A DNA stretch of 64,000 nt from Pseudomonas sp. 10-1B. GTDB lineage: Bacteria; Pseudomonadota; Gammaproteobacteria; Pseudomonadales; Pseudomonadaceae. The first letter of the stretch is position 1, and each line of letters starts with the position of its first letter. Positions 26,660-36,638 of this stretch are shown piece by piece. The stretch lies in assembly GCF_000935045.1 (NCBI RefSeq), contig NZ_JYKS01000015.1, forward strand, positions 248,001 through 312,000, given 5' to 3'. The position numbers were made by a program, and so were the translations under genes. The notes under the pieces were generated by a model, which was not told the origin of the DNA, did not search any database, and saw nothing but the letters and a program-made list of their open reading frames with translations.

Positions 26660-27505
26660 TTACTGGTCAAGTTCAGCGTCCGTTGAACGGGTCAACGCTT
26701 CCCACTGCGCGATATCTTTCAGAGACTGCTCCAGCTTGCCCCGCACAAGGCTCAGGGCATCGCTGCCGAGCAACAAGCGAGCAGGCGGATTAGCGCTGTC
26801 GATCAGTGCAAGCATGGCCTGCGCGGCTTTGCGCGGGTCACCGAGCTGCTTGCCGCTCTTCTCTTCGCGGGCTTGTCGTACAGGGTTGAAGCTGGCGTCG
26901 TAGTCCGCGATGCTGCGTGGTGTACGCTGCATCGAGCGGCCTGCCCAATCGGTACGGAACGAGCCTGGCGCCACAGCTGTAACTGTAATGTTGAACGGCC
27001 TGAGTTCCTTGCTGAGCGTGTCCGAGATACCTTCCAGCGCGAACTTGCTGCCGCAGTAGTAGGCAATACCCGGCATGGTGATCGTGCCGCCCATGGACGT
27101 GATGTTAATGATATGACCACTGCGGCGCTGCCGGAAGTACGGGATAAAGGCTTTGGTGACGGCGACAGCACCGAACACATTCACGTCGAACTGACGACGC
27201 ATTTCATTCAGCGGCGACTCTTCGAAAATACCTTCGTGACCGTACCCAGCGTTGTTGACCAGCACATCCACCGGGCCGTGGCGGCTCTCTACCTCGGCAG
27301 CGACGCTGTCGATACGCTCGAAGTCGGTGACGTCCAGAATAACGCCGTGGGCCCGCTCGGACGACAAGGCTTCAAACGCCGCCAGGGCCTCCTTGTTACG
27401 GACGGTGCCGATCACGCGATGGCCAGCCATCAATGCCTCGGCGGCGAGTGCTTTGCCAAAGCCGCTGCTGACGCCGGTGATGAAAAGGTTTTTTGTGGTG
27501 CGCAT
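26660..27505 (-). CDS. Short-chain dehydrogenase/reductase
   Basis: 281 residues from ATG 27505, which has AGGA upstream; the longer start at 27532 is less likely. Cofactor motif TGVSSGFGKALA, NNAGYGHEG, catalytic YYCGSK (Tyr-x-x-x-Lys), and PGSFRTDWAG after it. This is the subgroup often encoded beside AraC regulators. It reduces or oxidises an unknown carbonyl compound with NAD(P)H. The AraC gene begins 6 bp after its stop, so they are probably co-transcribed. Confidence 0.88.
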   Translation of the reverse strand: MRTTKNLFITGVSSGFGKALAAEALMAGHRVIGTVRNKEALAAFEALSSERAHGVILDVTDFERIDSVAAEVESRHGPVDVLVNNAGYGHEGIFEESPLNEMRRQFDVNVFGAVAVTKAFIPYFRQRRSGHIINITSMGGTITMPGIAYYCGSKFALEGISDTLSKELRPFNITVTAVAPGSFRTDWAGRSMQRTPRSIADYDASFNPVRQAREEKSGKQLGDPRKAAQAMLALIDSANPPARLLLGSDALSLVRGKLEQSLKDIAQWEALTRSTDAELDQ

Positions 27506-27610
27506 GACAGAGTCCTCTTGGTTGATAGGCACCCATGGTATTGACGATGCGACAGCCGACCCATGCCGGATTATCTAGAAGCCTTGCCTATTCCTATATG
27601 CTCGCCAAGC

Positions 27611-27647
27611 GCTTTCGTTGCACCGATCAAGTCGGTGCAACGAAAGC
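27611..27647. repeat. Perfect 16-bp inverted repeat
   Basis: GCTTTCGTTGCACCGA and its exact complement are separated by TCAAG. No T run follows, so a terminator is unlikely. It sits upstream of the SDR gene and beside an IS630 remnant; an operator or recombination site is possible. Confidence 0.7.
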
Positions 27648-27679
27648 GAAACATCATCTGCCAGTCATGGAGCAACGGC

Positions 27680-27780
27680 AGTACGACCAACACAACACCA
27701 AAGCCTTATCCGGCGGGGTCAGATAGAGCCCGATCACATCCCAGAATTTCTCCTCGAACTGAGGAGCATTGGATAGGGAC
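27680..27780 (-). pseudogene. IS630-family transposase remnant
   Basis: The minus strand reads PQFEEKFWDVIGLYLTPPDK then ALVLC, the sequence that leads to the CDEKSQ catalytic motif in IS630 transposases. Here it breaks off at ALVLCWSYC. Only about 33 residues remain. Ends of the element cannot be defined. Confidence 0.6.
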
Positions 27781-27806
27781 ACTAGGTCGCGCTCACCGCA
27801 GGGTAG

Positions 27807-29175
27807 CTAGAGCAGTCGTTTCTGCTTCAGGATGTAGCCCGCGGGCTTCTTCTGTTTCTCGATCAGCCCTTCATCGACCAGCCTCTGCAACCATACCTTG
27901 GCCTGCGTGTTGGAGACGTCCAGAGCGGTAGCCACTTCGGCATCTTTCATCGGTGCGTTCAAGAGCTGCTGAATCGCTACACGCACCGCTGCGAAGAGCA
28001 CGTCGGCCGGGATCGATTCCGGCTGCGGTGACTCCTTGGTCTCGCCCACTGGCGCCAATGCTTCCGAAGTGGCTACTGGCAGTTCATCGGATGTCGCTGC
28101 GCATTAGAAACAGCTGGCTCGCTCTCGGTCGTAGGTAACGAAGCGGCATCTGGCGGTATAGGTCCCGTGGTGACGGCGGCCGGTGGTCCGTCAAGCAGCG
28201 ATAAGCCAACCTGTGGAGAATCGGTGACCGTCGGCATCTGCACGTTGAACACTTCAGCGAACGTATCAACGTCTTGCGGATTCGGCCAAGGCAGCGCGCC
28301 TTTCTTTCGCAGAGCGTCCAGGCCGGCAGACGATTCGCCCGTCGAACGGACAAAGACGGGGACGAATTTGAGTTTGTCGAGCTGCTCGATGGCCCCCGCC
28401 CAAGTGCCGCCCTTGTTGAGGTCGGAACTCACCACCAGCGAAGCATCCGCCAAGGCATAAATCAGCTTGTTGCGCTGCATGGCATTGCCGACGTTGAACC
28501 CGGCGCTCGGATCGTAGGGGGGATCAGCACCAGTTGGCCATCAAGCAGCAGGTTGCGGTGCTCGCGGTTCATGGTGGTCTTTTCGAGGCTGTCTGCCAGT
28601 ACGCCGCAGACCTTGCCACCCGCCTCAAGTGCACCACGCATGGCGGCTTGATCGATACCTTTGGCGCCGCCTGACACGAGCGCTCTATTAGCACTGGCAG
28701 CCAGTCGTCCGACCAACATGGTGTAGTCAATCAACTCATTGTCCACATAGCGAGACCCGACGACGGCAAGCCCACCGGTTTCCAGCAAGCCCATGTCACC
28801 ACAGCCATAGAGGACAGCTGGTGCAGCTTCTCGCAGGCGAGCTTTCAGCCGACGCGGATACTCAGCATCGGCACGACTGACCACCCAAATGGCTCGAGCC
28901 TGCCAGCGCTCGACCACTTGGCTCAACAGAAATCCGCGCCCCAACAGTCGCTGCAGGCGGCTCTCGTCGATCACAGGCTGATACGCACGCAGGATTTCAG
29001 CCGCGTCTGGAGAGAGAAGATCGGCCGGCTGATGCTGGATCTCGCGTAAGTGACGGGCGAGGCGCTTGTACTCACCGGGCGAGAGCAGATCTGGCGATGC
29101 AGCGCCTCGTCCTGCAATGAGCGGCGCCGTCAGCAGCAGGATCGCCTGAGTATTGGGTGAAAGGACCGACGTCAT
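27807..29175 (-). pseudogene. DprA/Smf-like gene with two frameshifts (ShosA-like)
   Basis: Three frames together encode one DprA-like protein. First, from ATG 29175: the Rossmann part with [15 protein letters not shown] and [15 protein letters not shown], ending LVLIPP. A run of six G (28517-28522) then breaks the frame; one more base would continue as [12 protein letters not shown] and [21 protein letters not shown] second shift near 28100 leads to a C-terminal winged-helix-like part (DAEVATALDVSNTQAKVWLQ) ending at 27807. The start overlaps the phosphoribosyltransferase stop by 4 bp. A PRTase followed by a DprA-like gene is the arrangement of the ShosTA toxin-antitoxin/defence system. Confidence 0.75.
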
Positions 29176-29891
29176 TCGTCGTGCCCCGTCTGTGAGAGGG
29201 CCATCGGCCAAACCACACCACTGCCGCTCTTGCGCAGCAGCCATGCAGGCACCGTAAGCGTCCAGCGTGAATCCACCATGTCATCTACCAGGAGGACGGG
29301 CCCAGGCGGAATGGGCTGGCCGTTAAGTGCGAGCGAGCCATCAATGTTGCGTGCCTGTTGTGTACTGTTTGCCATCGTTTTCTGTTCGGGCCTTGCGTCT
29401 GTTTTCACGATGACCGTATGAAACGGCAGCCCCAGCACGGTAGCCAAGCGTTGTGCAAAATTCGGTACCAAATCGGGATGCCGAAGCGAAGGTACGCTGG
29501 TCAACCAAGTCGGCGCTGGTTGCGGATCCGACTCTTTGATCATTTTCACGCAGGCAGCAATGAGGTCATCTGAAAAATAACTGTCTTGGTATTTGCCCTG
29601 TCGAACCAAGCCGCCCCAGCCAGCGTCTCCCCAGACACATAGCGTTTTGCCGGAATCAGCCTGATGCTCGGGTGCGATGAATCCCTTGATGCCGTAGTGG
29701 GGCATCCCGCCATCGGGCCATTTCTTGCGCGGTTCAATGGGCAAGCTGGTGCGACGAAGAAATGCGACGGCCGCTTTGACCAGCTCAGCATCTACGCTTA
29801 TAGGCAGTGGTGGTAAGGCAGGTTCAGTGACAGCACTTGGATCACCGTCGAGTGCTCCAATCAGAAAACCCATGTGCTCACCAAACGGCAA
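29172..29891 (-). CDS. Phosphoribosyltransferase-domain protein (ShosT-like), probably 5'-truncated
   Basis: 239 residues from a TTG; the frame is open further to about 29936 (GLRKGGHVS), with no good ATG and no ribosome site, so the true N-terminus seems lost. The C-terminal half is a type I PRTase: [18 protein letters not shown] carries the PRPP-binding acidic pair and loop. Relatives are either separate ShosT proteins or the tail of RecQ-like helicase fusions. ShosT acts as a toxin restrained by ShosA. Here the partner DprA-like gene is frameshifted, so either this protein is inactive or not expressed. Confidence 0.65.
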   Translation of the reverse strand: MPFGEHMGFLIGALDGDPSAVTEPALPPLPISVDAELVKAAVAFLRRTSLPIEPRKKWPDGGMPHYGIKGFIAPEHQADSGKTLCVWGDAGWGGLVRQGKYQDSYFSDDLIAACVKMIKESDPQPAPTWLTSVPSLRHPDLVPNFAQRLATVLGLPFHTVIVKTDARPEQKTMANSTQQARNIDGSLALNGQPIPPGPVLLVDDMVDSRWTLTVPAWLLRKSGSGVVWPMALSQTGHDE

Positions 29892-30061
29892 ACTGACGTG
29901 GCCACCCTTTCGTAAGCCAATCGCGGAGGGACTTTTTCAACAGAATCGGTCGAAAGCAGCCGTCATCTGGCTAAAGAAATACACCCTGAATCACTCAGGA
30001 AAGCATTTCCACGGAGCTCCTGAAGGCTACCAGTATGAAGAGACATCGATAAGGCACCACT

Positions 30062-30089
30062 TTGACGTACAATACTTCACATCTACCCT
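30062..30089 (+). promoter_or_regulatory. Promoter of the DUF1778/GNAT operon
   Basis: TTGACG (30062-30067), 16-nt spacer, TACCCT (30084-30089), 19 bp before the antitoxin ATG; the short leader fits a self-repressed TA operon. Confidence 0.4.
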
Positions 30090-30107
30090 GGAGTGGAGAC
30101 TTTCGCC

Positions 30108-30395
30108 ATGAACACAGCCTCAGACACCAAGCAGGAGCGGATCAACCTCCGCTTGCAGGACAGCGCCAAGAAAACCCTGGAGCGCGCCGCGAGCTTCGAG
30201 GGCAAGACCGTCAGCCAATTCATCCTGAACAGCGCACTGGCACATGCCGAGAAGACCATTCACGAGCATGAGGTCATGAGCCTGAAGGCGAGCGATGCCG
30301 AAGCGTTCTTCGATGCGCTGAGCAAGCCAGTCATGTTCAACAAGAAGTTGGCCGCCGTCCTTGAGAGTCACGAACAGCGTATCACCAGCCGATGA
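30108..30395 (+). CDS. DUF1778 (TacA-type) antitoxin
   Basis: 95 residues. The N-terminal ribbon-helix-helix (ERINLRLQDSAKKTLERAAS then FEGKTVSQFILNSAL) is the DUF1778 DNA-binding fold, and the C-terminal tail (DAEAFFDALSKPVMFNKKLA) is the toxin-wrapping segment seen in TacA/AtaR proteins. It should bind its own promoter and block the acetyltransferase encoded next. Start ATG 30108 rather than the upstream GTG at 30093 because it fits the family length. The stop overlaps the toxin start by 4 bp. Confidence 0.92.
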   Translation: MNTASDTKQERINLRLQDSAKKTLERAASFEGKTVSQFILNSALAHAEKTIHEHEVMSLKASDAEAFFDALSKPVMFNKKLAAVLESHEQRITSR

Positions 30396-30892
30396 TCGAG
30401 CGAGTCGATCTGCTCATCACGCCATTGGCCACCAACCATCACCGAGCCGGCTTCCAGTGCGGCGTAAACGCACTGGACGACTACCTACACAAGCAAGCCG
30501 GCCAAGACGTGAAGCGCCGCGTGAGCCGGGTATTCGTCGCCACTACGTTGGAGCAGCCAGACGTCATCACGGGTTACTACACCCTTTCCAGCCTGTCGAT
30601 CGAGTTCGACCAGCTTCCCGAAAAGCTTGCTCGCAGACTGCCCCGCCACCCACTCCCCGCCGCCTTGCTCGGCCGCCTCGCCATCAGCCAGGATGCTCAG
30701 GGTCGTGGTATAGGCGGATTGCTGCTAGCCGATGCCATCAGGCGTACGCTGGCCATCAGCAATCAGATCGCAATCTACGCCCTGGTCGTCGATGTCATCT
30801 ACGACCAGGTTCGGGGATTCTACGAGCAATACGGGTTCTTGCCGCTTGCTTCGGATAGCCGTCGCTTATTCCTGCCACTGCAATCCTTTTAA
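30392..30892 (+). CDS. GNAT-family toxin (TacT/AtaT type)
   Basis: 166 residues. Motif A for acetyl-CoA binding is LGRLAISQDAQGRGIGGLLL (Q/R-x-x-G-x-G/A), and FYEQYGFLPL gives the conserved Tyr near the C-terminus. GNAT toxins of this group acetylate the amino group of charged tRNAs and stop translation. The start ATGA is inside the antitoxin stop, so the pair is translationally coupled. Confidence 0.92.
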   Translation: MIERVDLLITPLATNHHRAGFQCGVNALDDYLHKQAGQDVKRRVSRVFVATTLEQPDVITGYYTLSSLSIEFDQLPEKLARRLPRHPLPAALLGRLAISQDAQGRGIGGLLLADAIRRTLAISNQIAIYALVVDVIYDQVRGFYEQYGFLPLASDSRRLFLPLQSF

Positions 30893-31037
30893 TCTCTCGC
30901 CAGGCAGGAACACCCCTGCCGGCTCAGCTCGCACAAAGTCCTCCACCGATCCCTCCTCACGGGTAGTGACCAGCGCAAAAACACCGGTGGGGCAAAAAGT
31001 GGGGCAAAAATCGGAAGCCCTCAAAAACCAGCAGGCA
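30893..31037. other. Gap between the TA pair and the tRNA-Pro terminator
   Basis: No gene recognised. Two copies of GTGGGGCAAAAA lie close together at about 30989-31011. It could be the worn end of an element that entered at tRNA-Pro, but no copy of the tRNA 3' end was seen further left. Confidence 0.3.
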
Positions 31038-31041
31038 TAAA

Positions 31042-31073
31042 AAAATCCAGTCACCGCTAAGTGACTGGATTTT
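31042..31073 (-). terminator. Terminator after tRNA-Pro
   Basis: Stem AAAATCCAGTCAC / GTGACTGGATTTT with a 6-nt loop; on the minus strand it is followed by a T run, 12 bp after the tRNA end. Confidence 0.8.
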
Positions 31074-31084
31074 CTGGAGTATTT

Positions 31085-31161
31085 TGGTCGGGACGGAGTG
31101 ATTCGAACACTCGACCCCTTGCACCCCATGCAAGTGCGCTACCGGGCTGCGCTACGCCCCG
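31085..31161 (-). tRNA. tRNA-Pro (GGG)
   Basis: 77 nt read on the minus strand. The acceptor stem is CGGGGCG pairing with CGTCCCG, and the 3' end is encoded CCA. The anticodon stem CTTGC/GCAAG holds the loop ATGGGGT, giving anticodon GGG. The T arm GTCGAGTGTTCGAATCACTC contains the TTCGAAT loop. The gene follows the merR-like gene of the ihfA operon, as in other putida-group genomes, and borders the accessory region to its left. Confidence 0.95.
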
Positions 31162-31265
31162 ACTCTATTCTCGATACCGCTGAGAACGATGAAGAATCTA
31201 CCCTAACCTCCTGATAAATGAAAGCTTTTTCTCAAAAAATTTCCACTAATCAGAAAAACCCAGGC

Positions 31266-31622
31266 TCACTTCTTCAACACCACCAACACATCCTCCAACT
31301 CGACAATCATCTGCCGAATCAGCTGCTTGTACTGGCTCGATTCATCCTTAGCCTCATCACTGGAGAGCCGCAACCGCGCCCCACCAATAGTGAACCCCTG
31401 ATCATATAGCAAGGCGCGAATCTGGCGGATCATCAGCACATCCTGCCGCTGATAATACCGTCGGTTCCCGCGCCGCTTCACAGGGTTAAGCTGGTCGAAC
31501 TCCTGCTCCCAATACCGCAGCACATGCGGCTTCACCGCACAAAGCTCACTCACCTCACCAATGGTGAAGTAGCGTTTGCCCGGTATGGGGGGCAGTTCGT
31601 CGTTATGGCTTGGTTCCAGCAT
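31266..31622 (-). CDS. MerR-family regulator next to ihfA
   Basis: 118 residues from ATG 31622. The N-terminal MerR winged helix ([20 protein letters not shown], then [20 protein letters not shown]) is followed by a short helical C-terminus ([19 protein letters not shown]) with no cysteine sensor. This is the small MerR-like protein regularly encoded after ihfA in gamma-proteobacteria; its target is not known. Its start lies inside the last 20 bp of ihfA, so the two are coupled. The alternative TTG start nine bases upstream is less likely. Confidence 0.9.
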
Positions 31623-31905
31623 AGGCCTCAACCCGGGCCTTCAACTTCTGCCCTGGACGAAAGGTGACGACGCGCCGTGCGGTGATCGGGATTTCTTCCC
31701 CTGTCTTGGGGTTGCGGCCCGGCCGCTGGCGTTTGTCGCGAAGATCGAAGTTGCCGAAACCGGACAGCTTGACCTGCTCGTTCTCTTCAAGTGCGTGCCG
31801 AATTTCTTCGAAAAACAGCTCGACCAGCTCCTTGGCCTCACGCTTGTTAAGCCCCAGCTCCTCGTACAGCCTTTCGGCCATCTCAGCTTTCGTCAGAGCA
31901 CCCAT
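31603..31905 (-). CDS. ihfA: Integration host factor alpha subunit
   Basis: 100 residues, full length. [20 protein letters not shown] at the N-terminus and [20 protein letters not shown], the beta arm with the DNA-intercalating proline, identify IHF-alpha. It pairs with IHF-beta to bend DNA. It follows pheT by 4 bp, the conserved order. Confidence 0.97.
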
Positions 31906-31909
31906 GCCG

Positions 31910-34291
31910 TTATTTCCTTAACGTGGTGTTCAACCTTTGTTCGAGCGAGGTGAGGATGTTTTTCAGGGTAGTGTTCACCTCATCGTCGTTAAGAGTGCGC
32001 GATGGATGCTGCCAGGTCAAGCCGACGGCCAGGCTTTTTCTATCAGGATCAATGCCTTTACCTTGGTAGACATCAAACAGCCTGAGGTCTGTGAGCCATT
32101 CGCCTGCATTGTCACGAATTAATTCAAGCACCGCGCTAGAAGCTACATCACGTCCTGCGATCAAAGCCAGGTCACGACGGGTTTCCGGGAACTTGGACAG
32201 CTCGCTGAATTTCGGCAGGCGGCCTTCGACCACGTCACCCAGCACCAGCTCGAACAGGAACACCGGGCGGTCCAGGTCCAGGGCCTTGGCCAGCTCTGGG
32301 TGGATGGCGCCGAGGTAGCCGACCAGTTTGCCGTCGCGTTCGATGGCAGCGGTCTGGCCTGGGTGCAGGGCTGGGTGCTTGCCGGCGCTGAAGGTGAAGT
32401 CAGCCAGGGCACCGGAGTAGCCCAGCAGTGCTTCGACGTCGGCTTTGACGTCGAAGAAGTCGACGCCGTCGCGGCCGTTGGCCCAGCCTTCTGGCAGGCG
32501 GCTGCCGGTGACAACGCCGGCGATCATCGGCTGCTGCTGCAGGTCGCCGAGCTGGCCGACGAAGCGCAGGCCGCTTTCGAACAGGCGCACGCGGTCTTGC
32601 TGGCGGTTCAGGTTGTGCTGCAGTGCCTTGACCAGGCCCGGCCACAGCGAGGCGCGCATGGCGGCCATGTCGCTGGAGATAGGGTTGGCCAGCAGCAGCG
32701 GCTCTACGCCCGGGCTGAACAGTTCGAACAGTTTCGGGTCGATGAAGCTGTAGGTGATGGCTTCCTGATAGCCGCGGGCAACCAGCAGGCGGCGCAGGGT
32801 TGGCAGGTCACCGCGGGTTTCCGGCTTGCCCTTGGGCGCCAGGCGGGCTTGCGGGTAGCGCACCGGCAGGTTGTTGTAGCCGTACAGGCGGGCCAGCTCT
32901 TCGATCAGGTCCACTTCCAGGCTGATGTCGAAGCGGTGACTTGGAACGCTGACGGTCCACTCCCCTGCCCCATTGCTGGTAGTGGTCAGTTCCAGGGCGT
33001 TGAGCAGTTGCTCGACCTGGGCTGGGTCCATTTCCATGCCGAGCATCTGGGTGATGCGTTCGGCGCGCAGGGTAACCGGGGCCACTTGCGGCAGGTGCTG
33101 TGCGCTGACGGCTTCGACCACCGGGCCGGCTTCGCCGCCGACGATGTCCAGCAGCAGCTGGGTAGCGCGCTCCATGGCTTCGCGGGCCAGCTGCGAGTCG
33201 ACGCCGCGCTCGTAGCGGTGCGAGGCATCGGTGTGCAGGCCGTAGGAGCGGGCTTTACCGGCGACGGAAATCGGCTCGAAGAAGGCGCTTTCGAGGAACA
33301 GGTCGCGGGTTTTTTCGGTGTTCACACCGCTGTGCTCGCCACCCATGACACCGGCGATGGCCAGGGCGCGGGTGTGGTCGGCGATAACCAGGGTGTCGGC
33401 GCGCAGGGCCACTTCCTGGCCGTCGAGCAGGACGAGTTTTTCGCCCTCTTCGGCCATGCGTACGCGGATGCCGCCGTTGATTTCTGCCAGGTCGAAGGCG
33501 TGCATCGGCTGGCCGAGTTCGAGCATCACGTAGTTGGTGATGTCGACGGCGGCGTCGATGCTGCGTACGTCGCTGCGGCGCAGGCGCTCGACCATCCACA
33601 GTGGGGTCGGCTTGCTCAGGTCGACATTACGGATGACGCGGCCCAGGTAGCGTGGGCAGGCAGTCGGGGCGCTGACTTCGACCGGGCGCACTTCGTCATG
33701 GGCAGCCGGCACGGCTGGTACCACCGGGCGGGTGACCGGGGTGTCGTACAGGGCGCTGACGTCGCGGGCCAGGCCGGCGATGGACAGGCAGTCACCGCGG
33801 TTCGGCGTAAGGCCGATTTCGATGCTGGCGTCGTCCAGGCTCAGGTACTGGCGAATGTCTTCGCCAACCGGGGCGTCGGCCGCCAGTTCCAGCAGGCCGT
33901 CGTTTTCTTCGCTGATCTGGAGCTCGGCAGCCGAGCAGAGCATGCCGAACGATTCGACGCCGCGCAGCTTGGCCTTCTTGATCTTGAAGTCGCCGGGCAA
34001 TTCGGCGCCGATCATGGCGAACGGGATCTTGATGCCTGGGCGGGCGTTGGGAGCGCCGCAGACTACCTGGAAGGTTTCCTGGCCGTTGCTGACTTGGCAC
34101 ACGCGCAGCTTGTCGGCGTCGGGGTGCTGTTCGGTGGCGAGGATCTCGCCCACGACGATGCCGCTGAACTGCCCGGCGGCCGGGGTCACGCTGTCGACTT
34201 CGAGGCCGGCCATGGACAGGCGGGCGACGAGGTCATCACGAGAGACTTGCGGGTTTACCCAACCGCGCAGCCACTGTTCACTGAATTTCAT
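31910..34291 (-). CDS. pheT: Phenylalanyl-tRNA synthetase beta chain
   Basis: 793 residues, full length. Order of domains: N-terminal OB-type tRNA-binding domain ([20 protein letters not shown]), B3/4 editing domain, B5 domain, catalytic-like core and the C-terminal ferredoxin-fold anticodon-binding domain ([14 protein letters not shown] to LNTTLRK). Works with PheS as an alpha2-beta2 enzyme charging tRNA-Phe. 30 bp after pheS. Confidence 0.97.
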
Positions 34292-34321
34292 GCTGTTCTC
34301 CTAGAAAGTGCGTCGATTGGC

Positions 34322-35401
<1,080 letters not shown>

Positions 35402-35407
35402 TCAATG

Positions 35408-35431
35408 CCCGACGGCGCTAGCGCCGCCGGG
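35408..35431 (-). terminator. GC hairpin after rplT
   Basis: Near-perfect palindrome CCCGaCGGCGC / GCGCCGcCGGG centred on TA, 17 bp after the rplT stop. No T run follows; it may pause polymerase ahead of the pheS-proximal terminator. Confidence 0.45.
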
Positions 35432-35447
35432 TGATTGTCGCGGGTAC

Positions 35448-35804
35448 TTAAGCCAGAACGGCTTTAGCTTTCTCGACAATCGCAGCAAACGCCGCTTTTT
35501 CGTTCACTGCCAGATCGGCCAGAACCTTACGGTCGATTTCGATCGAAGCCTTTTTCAGGCCAGCAATCAGACGGCTGTAGGACAGACCGTTGGTGCGGGC
35601 ACCGGCGTTGATACGAGCGATCCACAGTGCGCGGAACTGACGCTTCTTCTGACGACGGTCACGGTAGGCATATTGACCAGCCTTGATGACAGCCTGCTTG
35701 GCAACGCGGAATACGCGCGAGCGTGCACCGTAGTAGCCTTTAGCCAGTTTCAGAATTTTCTTGTGACGCTTACGAGCGATGACGCCACGCTTAACACGAG
35801 CCAT
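35448..35804 (-). CDS. rplT: 50S ribosomal protein L20
   Basis: 118 residues, full length: [20 protein letters not shown] start and [20 protein letters not shown]. Assembly protein of the large subunit; in this operon type L20 represses rpmI-rplT translation. Confidence 0.98.
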   Translation of the reverse strand: MARVKRGVIARKRHKKILKLAKGYYGARSRVFRVAKQAVIKAGQYAYRDRRQKKRQFRALWIARINAGARTNGLSYSRLIAGLKKASIEIDRKVLADLAVNEKAAFAAIVEKAKAVLA

Positions 35805-35831
35805 GAGTAACTTCCTCTATCTAAACCAGAA

Positions 35832-36026
35832 TTAACGTACGCGCAGCATGCGCTCGACTTTTGCCACGTCAGACGGGTGCAGCAGGCTGGCACCGCGCAG
35901 TTGACGCTTACGCTTGGTCGACATTTTGGTCAGGATGTGGCTCTTGAAAGCGTGCTTGTGCTTGAAGCCGGAAGCGGTCTTCAGGAAGCGCTTCGCAGCA
36001 CCGCTCTTGGTTTTCATTTTTGGCAT
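35832..36026 (-). CDS. rpmI: 50S ribosomal protein L35
   Basis: 64 residues from ATG 36026: [20 protein letters not shown] through [19 protein letters not shown]. Full length. The longer frame adds five unlikely N-terminal residues. Confidence 0.97.
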   Translation of the reverse strand: MPKMKTKSGAAKRFLKTASGFKHKHAFKSHILTKMSTKRKRQLRGASLLHPSDVAKVERMLRVR

Positions 36027-36087
36027 GTTGGAACTCCGCATTCGATAAAATTACACAATAATCATCAGGCCTGCCGTGCCCGGGAGA

Positions 36088-36633
36088 TTACTTCTTCTTT
36101 TTGGGGGCGATGACCATCATAAGCTGGCGTCCTTCCATCTTCGGATGCTGCTCGACGGAGCCGTATTCGGCGAGGTCGGCTTCGACCCGCTTCAACAGCT
36201 CCATGCCCAGCTCCTGGTGGGCCATCTCACGGCCGCGGAATCTCAGAGAGATCTTGGCCTTGTCCCCATCGGTAAGGAAACGTACCAGGTTGCGTAGTTT
36301 TACCTGGTAATCCCCTTCTTCCGTCCCTGGACGAAACTTGATTTCTTTGATCTGGATCTGCTTCTGGTTTTTCTTGGCTTCGTTGGCCTGCTTCTTCTTC
36401 TCGAAGAGGTGCTTGCCGTAGTCCATCACCTTGCAGACAGGCGGTACCGCGTCTGCAGAGATCTCCACCAGATCCAGCTTCGCTTCTTCAGCGATACGAA
36501 GCGCTTCATCAATCGAGACGATGCCAACCTGCTCGCCGTCTGCGCCAATTAACCGAACCTCGCGGGCCGAGATATTCTCGTTGATCGGGGCCTTCGGTAC
36601 AGCACGCTTATCGTTTCTCATTTCACGCTTAAT
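36088..36633 (-). CDS. infC: Translation initiation factor IF-3 (probable AUU start)
   Basis: About 181 residues: [20 protein letters not shown], then [20 protein letters not shown] and the end [16 protein letters not shown]-3 binds the 30S subunit and checks the start codon. The region before the conserved part reads ATG ACT ATT AAG CGT GAA ATG. The ATG at 36639 overlaps the thrS stop (TAATG); the ATT at 36633 is the start by analogy with the AUU used for IF-3 autoregulation in E. coli and with the protein starts I recall for Pseudomonas. Both are in frame. Confidence 0.93.
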   Translation of the reverse strand: MKREMRNDKRAVPKAPINENISAREVRLIGADGEQVGIVSIDEALRIAEEAKLDLVEISADAVPPVCKVMDYGKHLFEKKKQANEAKKNQKQIQIKEIKFRPGTEEGDYQVKLRNLVRFLTDGDKAKISLRFRGREMAHQELGMELLKRVEADLAEYGSVEQHPKMEGRQLMMVIAPKKKK

Positions 36634-36638
36634 AGTCA

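Noticed and set aside
24781..31161. Whole accessory block as one integrative element at tRNA-Pro
   Set aside because: No integrase and no duplicate of the tRNA 3' end were seen at the left side.
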